This document shows positions 1 through 9,014 of a DNA stretch of 58,291 bases, one piece after another. The notes beneath the pieces were generated by a model. It saw nothing but the letters and a program-made list of their open reading frames with translations. It did no database searches and had not been told where the DNA came from. The DNA comes from Kitasatospora phosalacinea (lineage in GTDB: Bacteria; Actinomycetota; Actinomycetes; Streptomycetales; Streptomycetaceae): the NCBI RefSeq assembly GCF_000717185.1, contig NZ_JNYE01000038.1, positions 1 to 58,291 on the forward strand, in the 5' to 3' direction. Position 1 is the stretch's first letter. Each line of letters starts with the position of its first letter. A program made the translations under genes and the position numbers.

Positions 1-592
1 CTCCTGACGGCAGGGGGGTGGGCGGGGCGGGGCGGGGCGGCCGTACGGGCGGGTGCCGGGTGCCGGGTGCCGGGCGCCAGGTGCCAGGTGGCCGGGGTGT
101 GCGGGTCGTTGGGCGGTCGAGCGGGGGTGGGCCTGGGGGAATCAGGGCGCTCGACGCCACGAGCGACCGGGCCGAGGGCGCACGACTGCCACCGTCGCGC
201 CGGAGCGGTCCGCCGTACCGGGAACGCGGCGCCCCCGTACGGGGAAGTGCGCCGGGGTTACCGCCGGGTACCTGCCAAGTTCTAGGCGGCCTTTCGGCTC
301 AACGTCAAGGCAGTGCGCGGAAGTTGGAAGGAAGGTGAGCGGAGTTCGGGCGAGCTGGCTTCTCAAGTTCCGCATCAGCAACAGGAGTTGACCCTGGTTC
401 CGGAAATCCTGGACGGTGCGCGAAGTATTGACCCGCCATGTACCCCGGGGTAACTTCCAGTCAGCCCGCCGGTTGTGAGAAAGATCGTCAACTGCACTGC
501 CGTGCACCACAGTTGGCGCTCCGGGTCCACGCCAGGCACTCACATCCACGACGGGCCGCGGACCCCCCCACCCGAACCCTCTGGAGCTGTCC
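1..592. other. Intergenic stretch without a recognised gene
   Basis: No reading frame here has convincing family similarity. Positions 21-40 are a GGCGG run and 51-93 a degenerate tandem of GTGCCGGGT-like units. The last 150 bases presumably hold the promoter and leader of the DUF6230 gene, whose ribosome site is the GGAG at 583-586. Confidence 0.6.
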
Positions 593-1225
593 ATGGCACC
601 CTCCGCAGAACAACCCGCCGCCGCCACCACGACCGGGCGCGGCCGGGTCCGGCTGCGCCGCGCCGCACTGATGGCGATACCGGCCTGCGTCGCCGCCGGC
701 GCCCTGGTGACCCTGACCGCGCAGAACGTCCTCGCCACCCAGTTCGCCATCTCCGGCATGGCCTTCGAGGTCACCGCCGACAAGCTGGACGGCACCGGGT
801 TCGAACAGTTCGGCACCCTCGACAACATGATCGAGAACAGCCCCAACGCCGGGGACACCGGCGGCCAGCTGTTCCTGATCCAGACGGTGGTCAAGCAGGC
901 CTCGCTGACCAAGCTCTGCCAGAGCGTCAACCTGGGCGGCATCAACCTGCTGATCACGGCGGGCGACAAGGGCACCCCCGTCACCGCCGAGAACCTCACC
1001 ACCGACTCCGACCTGATGAGCGGCGACGCCGAGTTCAAGGGCCTGGAAGTCGGCCGCGACGCCAGCACCTTCGACAAGGGCGGCGTGGCCGGCCCGCCCG
1101 GCATGTTCGGCCAGCAGGGCGACACCGTCACCGTCGACCACTTCCGGCAGCAGAACTACGCCACCACCGCCGGTACCTTCCGCCTGCCCAACATGCACCT
1201 CAGCTTCAGCAGCAATGGCTGCTGA
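593..1225 (+). CDS. DUF6230 family membrane-anchored protein
   Basis: A 210-residue protein. A basic N-terminus (about residues 17-26) is followed by one hydrophobic segment (about 28-48), so it is probably anchored in the membrane with an outward domain. The rest is a compact Gly/Thr-rich domain containing two Cys, one of them near the C-terminus. The pattern matches the actinobacterial DUF6230 family, which is sometimes mislabelled cholesterol esterase; its function is unknown. The ATG at 593 follows GGAG with suitable spacing. The stop overlaps the next gene by 11 bp, and DUF6230-DUF6114 pairs are common in Streptomyces, so the two proteins probably act together at the membrane. That joint role is inferred. 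Confidence 0.8.
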   Translation: MAPSAEQPAAATTTGRGRVRLRRAALMAIPACVAAGALVTLTAQNVLATQFAISGMAFEVTADKLDGTGFEQFGTLDNMIENSPNAGDTGGQLFLIQTVVKQASLTKLCQSVNLGGINLLITAGDKGTPVTAENLTTDSDLMSGDAEFKGLEVGRDASTFDKGGVAGPPGMFGQQGDTVTVDHFRQQNYATTAGTFRLPNMHLSFSSNGC

Positions 1226-1796
1226 ACCCGGACCGGCACCGGACCGGGCGGCCGACACCACGGCCGCCCGGCCCGCCGCCGACACGACGTCCGCCCCGAC
1301 GTCCGACACGACGTCCGACACGCCGTCCGCCCCGCGCGGCTTCGCGGGCTGGCGCGGACGCCGACCGTTCTGGGGCGGCCTGCTGGTCGCCCTGGCCGGG
1401 GGCGAGATCCTGTTCACCGAGAAGGCCCCGATGCGCATGGTCATCCGGATCGGCATGCTCGGCCTGGCGGGCTACCTCGTCCCCGCCCTGATGGTGCTCT
1501 GCGGACTGCTGCTCATCTTCCACCCCGTCCAACGGGTCTTCTACTCCCTGATCGCCGTCCTCGCCACCCTCGGCAGTTGGGTCACCTCCAACCTCGGCGG
1601 CTTCTTCGTCGGCCTGCTGCTCGGTCTGGTCGGCAGCAGCCTCGCCTTCGGCTGGCTCCCTGACCAGCCCCGGCGCCGCCGCCTGCTGCGCCGGGAACCG
1701 AGGCGCGGTACGGACCGTGCGACGGGCGGCGGGGCGGACGGCGGACCGGAGCGCGGACCGGAGCGCGGACCGGCACCCGAAGCGACCCCGGCCTGA
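1215..1796 (+). CDS. DUF6114 family multi-pass membrane protein
   Basis: A 193-residue protein with a Thr/Ala/Pro/Asp-rich N-terminal tail (about 1-45), then three to four hydrophobic segments between about residues 50 and 150, and a highly charged Arg/Gly/Pro tail. The hydrophobic pattern and the coupling to DUF6230 fit DUF6114. It begins inside the last codons of the upstream gene, so translation is probably coupled. No enzymatic motif is visible and the function is unknown. The C-terminal tail contains a short repeat (GGPERGPERGP). Confidence 0.75.
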   Translation: MAAEPGPAPDRAADTTAARPAADTTSAPTSDTTSDTPSAPRGFAGWRGRRPFWGGLLVALAGGEILFTEKAPMRMVIRIGMLGLAGYLVPALMVLCGLLLIFHPVQRVFYSLIAVLATLGSWVTSNLGGFFVGLLLGLVGSSLAFGWLPDQPRRRRLLRREPRRGTDRATGGGADGGPERGPERGPAPEATPA

Positions 1797-2046
1797 CCGG
1801 GGCGGCGTCCGGCGGAGGAGCGTGGCCACCGCCGGACGCCCCGACCGCGGCCCCCGCACACCGAGCGGGCGGGGACCGCGGCCGGGCCCCGCAGCACCGG
1901 TGACGGGCCGCCACTTCTTGGTACCTTGGGCAGCCGACGGCCCGGGAACGGGCGCAACGGCAACGGCAACGGCGGGCGCAACAACGGCGGGTACGGTGAC
2001 GGCGCGCGTGGCGACGGGCGTGGCGACGGCGGACGGGACGGGTGCG

Positions 2047-2676
2047 GTGCGGGTACTGCGGTGCGGCAGCGACGCCGTCCTGGTCGAGGCCGAGGACGCC
2101 GAACAGGCCCAGCGGCTGCACGCCGCCCTGCGCGACGCCCCGCCCGCGGGCACCGGCGAACTCGTCCCCGCCGCCCGTACCGTCCTGGTCCGCTACGACC
2201 CCTCCGCGACCGACTGGCAGCGCCTGCGGGCCGCCGTCACCGCGCTCCCGCTGCACGAGGCGCCACCGGCCTCCGCCGCCGAGACCGTGCTCGTCCCCGT
2301 CCGCTACGACGGGCCCGACCTCGCCGAGGTCGCCCGCCTGACCGGGCTGACGGAACGCCAGGTCGTCGAACGCCACACCGCCGGGCACTACCGCGTCGCG
2401 TTCTGCGGCTTCGCCCCCGGCTTCGCCTACCTCACCGGGCTCGACCCCCGCCTGCGGGTGCCGCGCCGCGCCGAACCCCGCACCCGCGTCCCCGCCGGGG
2501 CGGTCGCCGTCGCCGACGAGTACACCGGCGTCTACCCCCGCACCTCGCCCGGCGGCTGGCAACTGCTCGGCACCACCGACCTCCCCCTGTGGGACGCCTC
2601 CGCCGACCCGCCCACCCGGCTGGGCCCGGGCACCGCCGTGCGCTTCGTCGAGGCCGGGCCGGGAGGGGAGGCGTGA
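2047..2676 (+). CDS. pxpB: 5-oxoprolinase subunit B (PxpB / KipI family)
   Basis: This carboxyltransferase-domain protein is subunit B of the bacterial PxpABC 5-oxoprolinase, which hydrolyses 5-oxo-L-proline to glutamate with ATP. Supporting motifs are the CGFAPGFAYL segment, the RRAEPRTRVPAG segment and GVYPRTSPGGWQLLG. From the GTG at 2047 it is 209 residues, close to the usual length of about 210-220. The frame stays open upstream to 1717, but that extension is Arg/Pro/Ala-rich and unlike the family. GTGs at 1996, 2008 and 2020 are alternative starts, so the exact start is uncertain. The stop overlaps the GTG of pxpC by 4 bp. No PxpA (LamB/YcsF) is encoded nearby, so subunit A must be elsewhere. 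Confidence 0.85.
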   Translation: MRVLRCGSDAVLVEAEDAEQAQRLHAALRDAPPAGTGELVPAARTVLVRYDPSATDWQRLRAAVTALPLHEAPPASAAETVLVPVRYDGPDLAEVARLTGLTERQVVERHTAGHYRVAFCGFAPGFAYLTGLDPRLRVPRRAEPRTRVPAGAVAVADEYTGVYPRTSPGGWQLLGTTDLPLWDASADPPTRLGPGTAVRFVEAGPGGEA

Positions 2677-3653
2677 ACGGGGACTCCGGGCACCTCGGGG
2701 ACGCCGTACCGGCGCGAGACGGTGTATCGGACGCGGATGCGGACACGCACGCGGATGCGGACACGCACGCGGATGCGGGTGCGGACAGGGGCGCCGGGTC
2801 GGCCGTGCTGCTGGTGGTGCGGGCCGGGTACGGGGCGACCGTGCAGGACCTCGGGCGCCCCGGGCTGGCCGCGCTCGGGGTGGGGCGGTCCGGGGCCGCC
2901 GACCGGGGCGCGCTGCGGCTCGCCAACCGGCTGGTGGGCAACCCCGAGGGCGCGGCCGGGATCGAAATGCCGCTCGGCGGGGTCGAGTTGGAGTTCGGCC
3001 GGGCCGCCACCTGCGCACTCGCCGGAGCCGACTGCCCGGCCTGGGTGGACGGCCGCCCGGTCGGCCCGCGCACCCCGCTGGCGGTGCCCGCCGGGGCCCG
3101 GCTGCGGATCGGCACGCCCGACCGCGGCCTGCGCGCCTACCTGGCCGTCCGCGGCGGACTGGACGTCCCCGCCGTGCTGGGCTCCCGGGCCACCGACACC
3201 CTCGCCGGGCTCGGCCCGCAACGGCTGACCGCCGGACAACTGCTGCCCGTCGGCACCGCCGCCACCGGCTGGCCCGCCGCCGAGCACGCCCCGCGCCGCG
3301 ACCGGCCCGGGCCCGTCGTGCTGCACGTGGTCCCGGGGCCGCGCGACGACTGGTTCACCCCCGCCGCGCTGCGCACCCTGTGCGGCGAGCCGTACACCGT
3401 GACCGCCGACAGCGACCGGGTCGGGATGCGGCTGGACGGCCCCGTGCTGGAACGGGCCCGGGGCGGCGAGCTGCCCTCCGAGGGCATGGTGGGCGGCGCC
3501 CTCCAGGTCCCGCCCTCCGGACGGCCGATCCTGTTCCTCGCCGACCACCCCGTCACCGGCGGGTACCCGGTGATCGCGGTGGTCCGCCGCACCGACCTGG
3601 ACGCGGCCGCGCAGGCCAGGCCCGGCGACGTGCTGCGCTTCCGGCTGGGCTGA
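2673..3653 (+). CDS. pxpC: 5-oxoprolinase subunit C (PxpC / KipA family)
   Basis: A biotin-dependent carboxyltransferase-type domain, the partner of PxpB in 5-oxoproline hydrolysis. Visible family features are GATVQDLGRPG near the start of the domain, the LRAYLAVRGGLDVP segment, SDRVGMRLDGP, SEGMVGGALQVPPSGRP and VTGGYPVIAVV. The GTG at 2673 overlaps the pxpB stop and follows a strong GGGAGGGGAG site. The first 45 residues are odd: a low-complexity Asp/Ala/His/Thr stretch encoded by a tandem DNA repeat (2733-2780) lies before the real domain. This makes the protein 326 residues, somewhat longer than usual. The next gene is convergent, only 23 bp away. Confidence 0.88.
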   Translation: MNGDSGHLGDAVPARDGVSDADADTHADADTHADAGADRGAGSAVLLVVRAGYGATVQDLGRPGLAALGVGRSGAADRGALRLANRLVGNPEGAAGIEMPLGGVELEFGRAATCALAGADCPAWVDGRPVGPRTPLAVPAGARLRIGTPDRGLRAYLAVRGGLDVPAVLGSRATDTLAGLGPQRLTAGQLLPVGTAATGWPAAEHAPRRDRPGPVVLHVVPGPRDDWFTPAALRTLCGEPYTVTADSDRVGMRLDGPVLERARGGELPSEGMVGGALQVPPSGRPILFLADHPVTGGYPVIAVVRRTDLDAAAQARPGDVLRFRLG

Positions 3654-3676
3654 GGGCCGAGCAGTGGGGGCCGGGC

Positions 3677-4963
3677 TCAGCCGAGGGTGACGACCTTCGC
3701 CCAGGCCGGCGGGCCGTCCGGGAGGTAGTCGGGATCGTTCTCGTCCACGCGGCGGGGCCGCCGGAACAGGCCGACGACGGTGCGGGCCGGGGGAGGGGAA
3801 CTCGGCCACGGGGTCTGGCCGTCCGTCAGGACGACGACCACGTCCGGGGCGGGACGGCGGCGCAGGGCCGCGGCGAAACCGGTCCGCAGGTCGGTGCCGC
3901 CACCGCCGACGAGCTCCAGCCCGCCCTCGGCGGCGACCTGCCGGACGAACCGGGCGGCCGCGTCGCAGGAGACCACCGAGACCAGTTCGCGCCGCCCGTC
4001 CACCGCGCGCAGGATCGCCGCGGTCTCCAGCAGTGCGGTGCCCAGCTCGCGGTCGCTGACCGACCCCGAGGTGTCGACGACCACCGCGACCCGGGGCGTC
4101 CGGCGGCGCAGCGAGGGCAGCACGACCCCGGGGAGGCCGGACGAGCGGCGTGCCGGACGGCCGTAGCTGTAGTCGGTGCCGGCGCCCGCCGCGGCCACCG
4201 CGGAGCGGACCGCCGCGCCGAGCAGCTCCCGCCAGGGCTGCGGCGGGTGGAAGGCCTCCCGGGCCCAGCGCCGCCAGCCCGCGGGGGTGCTGCCGGGCCG
4301 GGCCAGGATGCCCTGGGCGACCCGGAACCGGACCAGGTCGCGCTCGTGCTCGGCCAGACCCTGCCCGCAGTCGCAGTCCGCGCCGTGCGGGCAGGCCGGG
4401 CCGAGCTCCCACTCCCGTTCCAGGCCGTCGGCGCCGCTGCCGCACTCCAGCCAGACCAGGTGCTGGTACTTGGTGTCGACGGTGAACTGCCGCAGGTAGT
4501 CCTCCATCAGCCCGCCCTCGGCCAGCCCGAGGGTGCCCGGGTAGACCGCGTCGACGGGCCGGACCAGGCCGTCGCCGAACGCGTCGTCGTTGATCTCGCA
4601 GTCCGCGGCCAGGTTGACCCGCAGCCGGTCGGCCGGCCCGTCCAGGTCCAGCACGCGCATCGCCCGGTCGCCGCGCCGGGCGTGGTCGCGCAGCAGGTGC
4701 GAGACCTCGTGCACCCAGACCGAGGCCAGCTCCTCCTCGGAGGTGCGGTCGACGAACCCGGGCGACACGTAGCACCGCCAGTACCGGTCCACGGCCATGG
4801 TCGGCACCCGGGACGACTCCACCACGTGCATCGCGAACAGCGCCGTCGCCAGGTACGGACGGGCCCGCACCGCGTGCAGTCGGGCCGCGAACAGCTTCTC
4901 GGTGTCCAGCAGCAGCGCGGCCCGGGCGGTCGCGGCCGCGCCCGTTCCGGCCGGGGCGCTCAC
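3677..4963 (-). CDS. Putative metallopeptidase with VWA-like domain (DUF2201 type)
   Basis: A 428-residue protein. The N-terminal half carries HEVSH (about residues 85-89), a zinc-peptidase type HExxH motif, inside a conserved block. The C-terminal half has a von Willebrand A-like fold with a MIDAS motif DTSGS (about 297-301) and a later TDG. This matches the VWA-like/DUF2201 metallopeptidase proteins that accompany MoxR ATPases. The GTG start overlaps the stop of the upstream ATPase gene by 4 bp, so the two are translationally coupled. In related systems the AAA protein remodels or loads metal into targets with the VWA partner. The actual substrate is unknown. A His/Cys/Asp-rich stretch near residues 190-200 could bind metal. 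Confidence 0.85.
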   Translation of the reverse strand: MSAPAGTGAAATARAALLLDTEKLFAARLHAVRARPYLATALFAMHVVESSRVPTMAVDRYWRCYVSPGFVDRTSEEELASVWVHEVSHLLRDHARRGDRAMRVLDLDGPADRLRVNLAADCEINDDAFGDGLVRPVDAVYPGTLGLAEGGLMEDYLRQFTVDTKYQHLVWLECGSGADGLEREWELGPACPHGADCDCGQGLAEHERDLVRFRVAQGILARPGSTPAGWRRWAREAFHPPQPWRELLGAAVRSAVAAAGAGTDYSYGRPARRSSGLPGVVLPSLRRRTPRVAVVVDTSGSVSDRELGTALLETAAILRAVDGRRELVSVVSCDAAARFVRQVAAEGGLELVGGGGTDLRTGFAAALRRRPAPDVVVVLTDGQTPWPSSPPPARTVVGLFRRPRRVDENDPDYLPDGPPAWAKVVTLG

Positions 4964-6186
4964 CGGCGGCCCGCGACGGCGGGGACGCGGGCCGCCGAAC
5001 GCTCCGCCCGGCGGGAGACCTGCAGCGCACCGGCGAAGCGGTGGATCAACTCCGGTACGTCCCAGGCATCCTGGCGCAGTGAGGCGAGCGTGGTCACCGG
5101 CACCACCAGCAGGTCGGGCGGGCTGGTCTCCAGCGCCCGGGCCATCAACGCCCAGGCGGAGTCCCAGCGTTCGCGGGTCGGACGGGCGCGGACGGCGGCC
5201 ACCACGCCGTCCAGCACGGCCTGCCGCAGGTCGCCGCGCTCGGGCAGGACGGCGGCCGCCGGGTCGGCGAGCAGGTCCTCGGGCGCGGGCAGGTCCATCC
5301 GGTCGACGGTGGCGAGGAGTTCGAGCCCCGGCCCGTCGCCGACGGTGCCGCGCACCAGCAGCGACAGCACCTCGCGGGAGGAACCGGCCGCCGAGCCGAA
5401 CGCGAGCAGCCGCACCGTCATCTCCCAACTGCGCGGCGACGGCCACGCCTTGCCGCGCCGGGCCTCGGCGGACGGCAGCCGGTGGGTCAGCTCCGGTCGG
5501 ACGGTGAGCAGCCCGCACACCGCCCGGCGGGCGAACTCGACCGCGGCGGGCAGCCGTTCGGCGTCCAGCCGGGGCAGTTCGGCGCGCGGCCACACGCCGC
5601 CCAGGCCGCGCACCACCACCTCGGCGTCGTGCACCCAGTCCAGGTGGACGAAGCGGTTGGCCAGCGGCGGGCTCAGCTCCCAGCCGTCGGCGGCCGAGGC
5701 GCGCGGGTTGGCCGCCGCCACGATCCGCACGCCCGGCGGGAGTTGGAGCGAGCCGATGCGCCGCTCCAGCACCAGCCGGAGCAGGGCGGCCTGCACCGCG
5801 GGTGGCGCGGTGGACAACTCGTCGAGGAACAGCAGCCCGCGGCCCTGCCGGACCAGCCGCACCGCCCAGTCCGGCGGCGCCAGCGGCACGCCCTGCGCGG
5901 CGGGGTCGTCGCCGATCACCGGCAGGCCGGAGAAGTCGGACGGCTCGTGGACGCTGGCGATCACCGTGGTGAGCGGCAGGTCGAGTTCGGTGGCGAGCTG
6001 GGTCAGCGCGGCGGTCTTGCCGATGCCTGGCTCCCCCCACAGGAGGACCGGAAGATCGGCGGCGACGGCGAGGGTCAGCGCCTCGACCTGGAGGTCCTGG
6101 CGGGGCTCGGTGCGGGACTCCTTCAGCAGGTGCAGGAGCCGGTCGGCGAGGGCGAGTTGGGGAGAGGGCGAAACGGAGGAGGGCAT
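4960..6186 (-). CDS. MoxR-type AAA ATPase
   Basis: A 408-residue AAA+ ATPase with Walker A GEPGIGKT (residues 51-58), Walker B LLFLDELS (118-125) and a sensor-like VAAANP. This is the usual MoxR/dynein-related arrangement. The ATG at 6186 follows a GAAAGGTGA ribosome site. It is the upstream partner of the metallopeptidase/VWA gene (4-bp overlap), which strongly suggests a chaperone-like pair. The C-terminal third has no recognisable domain. An unusual 160-bp purine-rich repeat separates it from the unknown gene upstream, so those two may or may not share a transcript. Confidence 0.9.
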   Translation of the reverse strand: MPSSVSPSPQLALADRLLHLLKESRTEPRQDLQVEALTLAVAADLPVLLWGEPGIGKTAALTQLATELDLPLTTVIASVHEPSDFSGLPVIGDDPAAQGVPLAPPDWAVRLVRQGRGLLFLDELSTAPPAVQAALLRLVLERRIGSLQLPPGVRIVAAANPRASAADGWELSPPLANRFVHLDWVHDAEVVVRGLGGVWPRAELPRLDAERLPAAVEFARRAVCGLLTVRPELTHRLPSAEARRGKAWPSPRSWEMTVRLLAFGSAAGSSREVLSLLVRGTVGDGPGLELLATVDRMDLPAPEDLLADPAAAVLPERGDLRQAVLDGVVAAVRARPTRERWDSAWALMARALETSPPDLLVVPVTTLASLRQDAWDVPELIHRFAGALQVSRRAERSAARVPAVAGRR

Positions 6187-6201
6187 GGGTGATCACCTTT
6201 C

Positions 6202-6365
6202 GGGCCGGAGGGGCCGGAGGGGGCGGAGGGGCCGGAGGGGGCAGAGGGGCCGGAGGGGCCGGAGGGGCAGAGAAGCCGGAGGAGCTGGAGGGGGCAGAGG
6301 GGCCGGAGGGGGCAGAGAAGCCAGAGGGGCCGGAGGGGCCGGAGGAGCTGGAAGGGGGCGGAGAA
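6202..6365. repeat. Purine-rich 9-bp minisatellite between genes
   Basis: About 160 bp built from variants of GGGGCCGGA, with GGGGCAGAG and GAGGAGCTG variants. It is strongly strand-asymmetric, with almost all purines on the plus strand apart from CC and CT interruptions. It fills the gap between the unknown protein gene (stop at 6372) and the AAA ATPase start (6186), so it lies in that gene's 5' leader. Confidence 0.85.
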
Positions 6366-6371
6366 GGCGCG

Positions 6372-7748
6372 TCAGGGTGTGGCGTGCCGAGGTGTCGGCC
6401 CTACCAGGGCCGGGGCCCCCGGTGGTGCGGGGGGGAGGTGGTGCGGGGCGGGGCGGTGCGGGCGGCCGTGCGGGCGCGGGTCGCCCGTCACGGGGGCGGG
6501 GGCGGTGTCGTAGCGGCTGCGGGTGGGTTCGAGACCGGCCGTGTGCAGGCTGTGGACCAGGCGGCGTTGCAGGTCGGCGTCGAGCGCCTCGGCCAGCGGG
6601 CCGTGGCGCAGCACGGCCTCCGGGCCGATGAGTCGGTGCACCGCGGCGAGCGCCCCGGCGCGGTCGCCGTGCAGCAGCCGCTGCTGGATGGCGTCCAGGT
6701 CCTCCGGCTGCCGGTGCGCGCGGTCGATCGCCCGCAGGCACGGCAGCGGCGGCCCGCCGAGTTCCGCCAGCGCCTCCTCGCGCCGCAGTTGCTCCGGGTC
6801 GTGGTCGAGCGGCACGAGCACCCCGTCGACCACGGCGATCCGGTGTGGAACGCCCCGGCACTCCACCGTCAACGGCCCTTCCACGCCCGCCCGTTCGGGC
6901 CGCTGGGGGGCGACTGCGGGCCGGTGTCCGGGGGCGAGTGCGGCGGCCACCAGCGGGTGCAGCGCGTCCGGCCCGATCAGCCCCGCGCGGAGCAGCAGCA
7001 GGTCGGGCGGCGTCCAGGTGGCGGCGTCCGGCAGCACGGCCGCCCCGCGCCCGGCCTCCGCCGGCGCGGCCGGCGGGCCGCCGAGCAGCAGGTGCCGCCG
7101 GTGGGCGAGCCGCACCGCGACGGGGGCGCCGTCCGGCAGCCCGTCCGCCGACCGGACCAGGCCGGCCTCGAACTCCCAGACGGTGTCAGCGAAGTGACTG
7201 TCTGTCAGCTCGGCGGTACGGTCGGCGAGTTCGACGGAGCGGCGGACGTCCCAGAGATGCCGGTGCAGGTCGAGGCGGAAGCGCGGGTCGGGCCGCGGCC
7301 GGGGCCGCCCGCCCGGCGGGCGGGCGTCGGCGTCCCACAGCGCCAGCACGATCCGCTGGCCCGCCGAGGCCTGGTCGGGTGCGGTCCGGGCGACCAGGTG
7401 CAGCGGCGCCCCGCCCCCGTCGCGCGGGTAGCGCGCCAGGGTCAGCGTCAGCCCGGGCCGCAGCACCCCGTCCGGGGCGATCCGCGGCAGGTGCCAGCGC
7501 AGCAGGTCGGGAGCCAGGTGCCGCAGGTCGGCCCGGAGACGCCCCGCCAGCTCGGACCCGTACGCGCGGGTGACGGCGCGCAGTCGGAACTCCGGATCGC
7601 ATCCGGCCGCTGCGCAGGCACCGCCCCAATCGCCCAGCGCACGACGGGCGGTGGCGGCATCGATCATGGTCGGGGGGACGGCGAAACGCCGGACGCGCGA
7701 CCAGAAACTGTTGCGAGTGTCCTCGTCCAGGAGGGAAGTGTCGTACAT
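6372..7748 (-). CDS. Unrecognised large protein upstream of the MoxR-metallopeptidase pair
   Basis: A 458-residue protein from the ATG at 7748; a GTG at 7754 is equally possible. No clear Shine-Dalgarno site is visible before either, so leaderless translation cannot be excluded. I do not recognise the family. The sequence looks genuinely coding: aromatic-rich segments such as HLWDVRRSVELADR and FADTVWEFEAGLV, a VPHRIAVVDGVLVPLDHDP block, and a His/Pro-rich tail. There is no signal peptide or membrane segment. Its orientation and position before the AAA ATPase suggest it is a client or adaptor of that pair, which is inference. Confidence 0.7.
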   Translation of the reverse strand: MYDTSLLDEDTRNSFWSRVRRFAVPPTMIDAATARRALGDWGGACAAAGCDPEFRLRAVTRAYGSELAGRLRADLRHLAPDLLRWHLPRIAPDGVLRPGLTLTLARYPRDGGGAPLHLVARTAPDQASAGQRIVLALWDADARPPGGRPRPRPDPRFRLDLHRHLWDVRRSVELADRTAELTDSHFADTVWEFEAGLVRSADGLPDGAPVAVRLAHRRHLLLGGPPAAPAEAGRGAAVLPDAATWTPPDLLLLRAGLIGPDALHPLVAAALAPGHRPAVAPQRPERAGVEGPLTVECRGVPHRIAVVDGVLVPLDHDPEQLRREEALAELGGPPLPCLRAIDRAHRQPEDLDAIQQRLLHGDRAGALAAVHRLIGPEAVLRHGPLAEALDADLQRRLVHSLHTAGLEPTRSRYDTAPAPVTGDPRPHGRPHRPAPHHLPPAPPGAPALVGPTPRHATP

Positions 7749-7923
7749 CAGCACGCACTTCGGAAGGACGGGACCTCCAATCCGTGAGTAGTCATCGCCG
7801 GTGATCGTAGCCGCATGCCGGCGAACTGTCAGCCCCGTTCCGCCCCCGCCCCCGCGCGCCGCTCCCGGGCGGCTCCCGGCGTAGGGTGACGGGAAGGCGT
7901 CCAGGGCGGAACGGCGGTGGAGG

Positions 7924-8880
7924 ATGGCGGACGGGCGAGCGGCGGACGGCCCGCCCCGGTGGCGGCGGCCCGGCGAGGCTTTGCGGCTGCGCCTGCTGCG
8001 GGAGATCAACTCCACGGTGCACGGCGCCGACCTGCACCTGGAGCGCTACGACCGCCCGGCCGGGGACCCGGGGCTGTTCGGCCCGGACAGCGTGGTGTGG
8101 CGGGTGCACGGGCACCCGGCCGGGATGCTGGTCGGCGGGTTCGCCGCGCTGATGCTCCAGTCGCTGCACCCCGTGGCGATGCGCGCCGTCGCCCAGCACT
8201 CCGACTACCGCACCGACCCGGCAGGCCGGTTGCACCGCACCGCCCGGTTCGTCTCCACCACCACGCTCGGCTCCTCCGCCGCCGCCGAGGCCGCGATCGC
8301 CGACGTCCGCCGCATCCACGGCTACGTCCGCGGCCGCGACGCCGAGGGACGGCCGTACCGGGCCGACGACCCCGACCTGCTGTGCTGGGTGCACACCGCG
8401 GAAGCGGCCTGCTTCCTGGCGGGTCACCAAGTCTTCGCCGGTGGCGGCAGGTTGACCGCGGCGCAGTGCGACGACTACCTCGCCGAGGTCGCCCAGATCG
8501 GCCAACTCCTCGGCGCCGACGGCGTTCCCCTCTCCCGCGCCGGGCTCGCCCGCTACCTGGCCGGGGCGCGCGGCGCGCTGCGGGCCACCCCCGAGGCGCT
8601 GGAGGCCGTCGCGCTGCTGCGCGGCTTCGGCCGGACCGGGCGCGAACGCCTCGCCGTCCGGATCCTCACCAACGCGGCGACCGGCCTGCTGCCCGCCTGG
8701 GCCCGCCCCGCGCTCGGCGTCCGCCGCCCCTGGGCCGTCCGCCGGCTCTGGGACCGCCCGCTTGCCCGGCTGCTCGGCGCCGCCATGGTCTGGGCCTGCG
8801 GACTCTCCCCGATCCGCGCCGCCGCGACCGCCAGGGCCCGGGCGCGACCGTCCGCCCCGGCGGGCGGGGACGTGGCGTAG
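7924..8880 (+). CDS. Oxygenase MpaB family protein (DUF2236)
   Basis: A 318-residue protein matching the MpaB/rubber-oxygenase (latex clearing protein) catalytic domain, whose members bind one b-type haem and perform oxidative chemistry on hydrophobic substrates. Family marks are SLHPVAM, the RTARFVSTTTLGS segment and WVHTAEAACF, with conserved His residues that may ligate haem. There is no signal peptide and only weakly hydrophobic helices. The ATG at 7924 has GGAGG only two bases upstream, which is unusually tight, so the effective start is uncertain. It is divergent from the unknown gene to the left. The substrate is unknown. Confidence 0.85.
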   Translation: MADGRAADGPPRWRRPGEALRLRLLREINSTVHGADLHLERYDRPAGDPGLFGPDSVVWRVHGHPAGMLVGGFAALMLQSLHPVAMRAVAQHSDYRTDPAGRLHRTARFVSTTTLGSSAAAEAAIADVRRIHGYVRGRDAEGRPYRADDPDLLCWVHTAEAACFLAGHQVFAGGGRLTAAQCDDYLAEVAQIGQLLGADGVPLSRAGLARYLAGARGALRATPEALEAVALLRGFGRTGRERLAVRILTNAATGLLPAWARPALGVRRPWAVRRLWDRPLARLLGAAMVWACGLSPIRAAATARARARPSAPAGGDVA

Positions 8881-8931
8881 CGGCGGAGCGGCGGAGCGGG
8901 AAGACGGCGGAGCGGCAACGCGGCGGAGCGG
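8880..8931. repeat. Short GGCGGAGCG tandem repeat after the MpaB gene
   Basis: Irregular repeats of GGCGGAGCGG directly after the MpaB stop codon, with two GAAGA/CAA interruptions. No gene is seen between here and the bL37-like gene. Confidence 0.6.
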
Positions 8932-9014
8932 CCGTCGCGCCCGGGCTGGGTTCCGGGTACGACGGCCGCTCCGGCGTCGTCAGTGGTCAGCGTTCGGTGC
9001 GGGGAGTGCGGACG

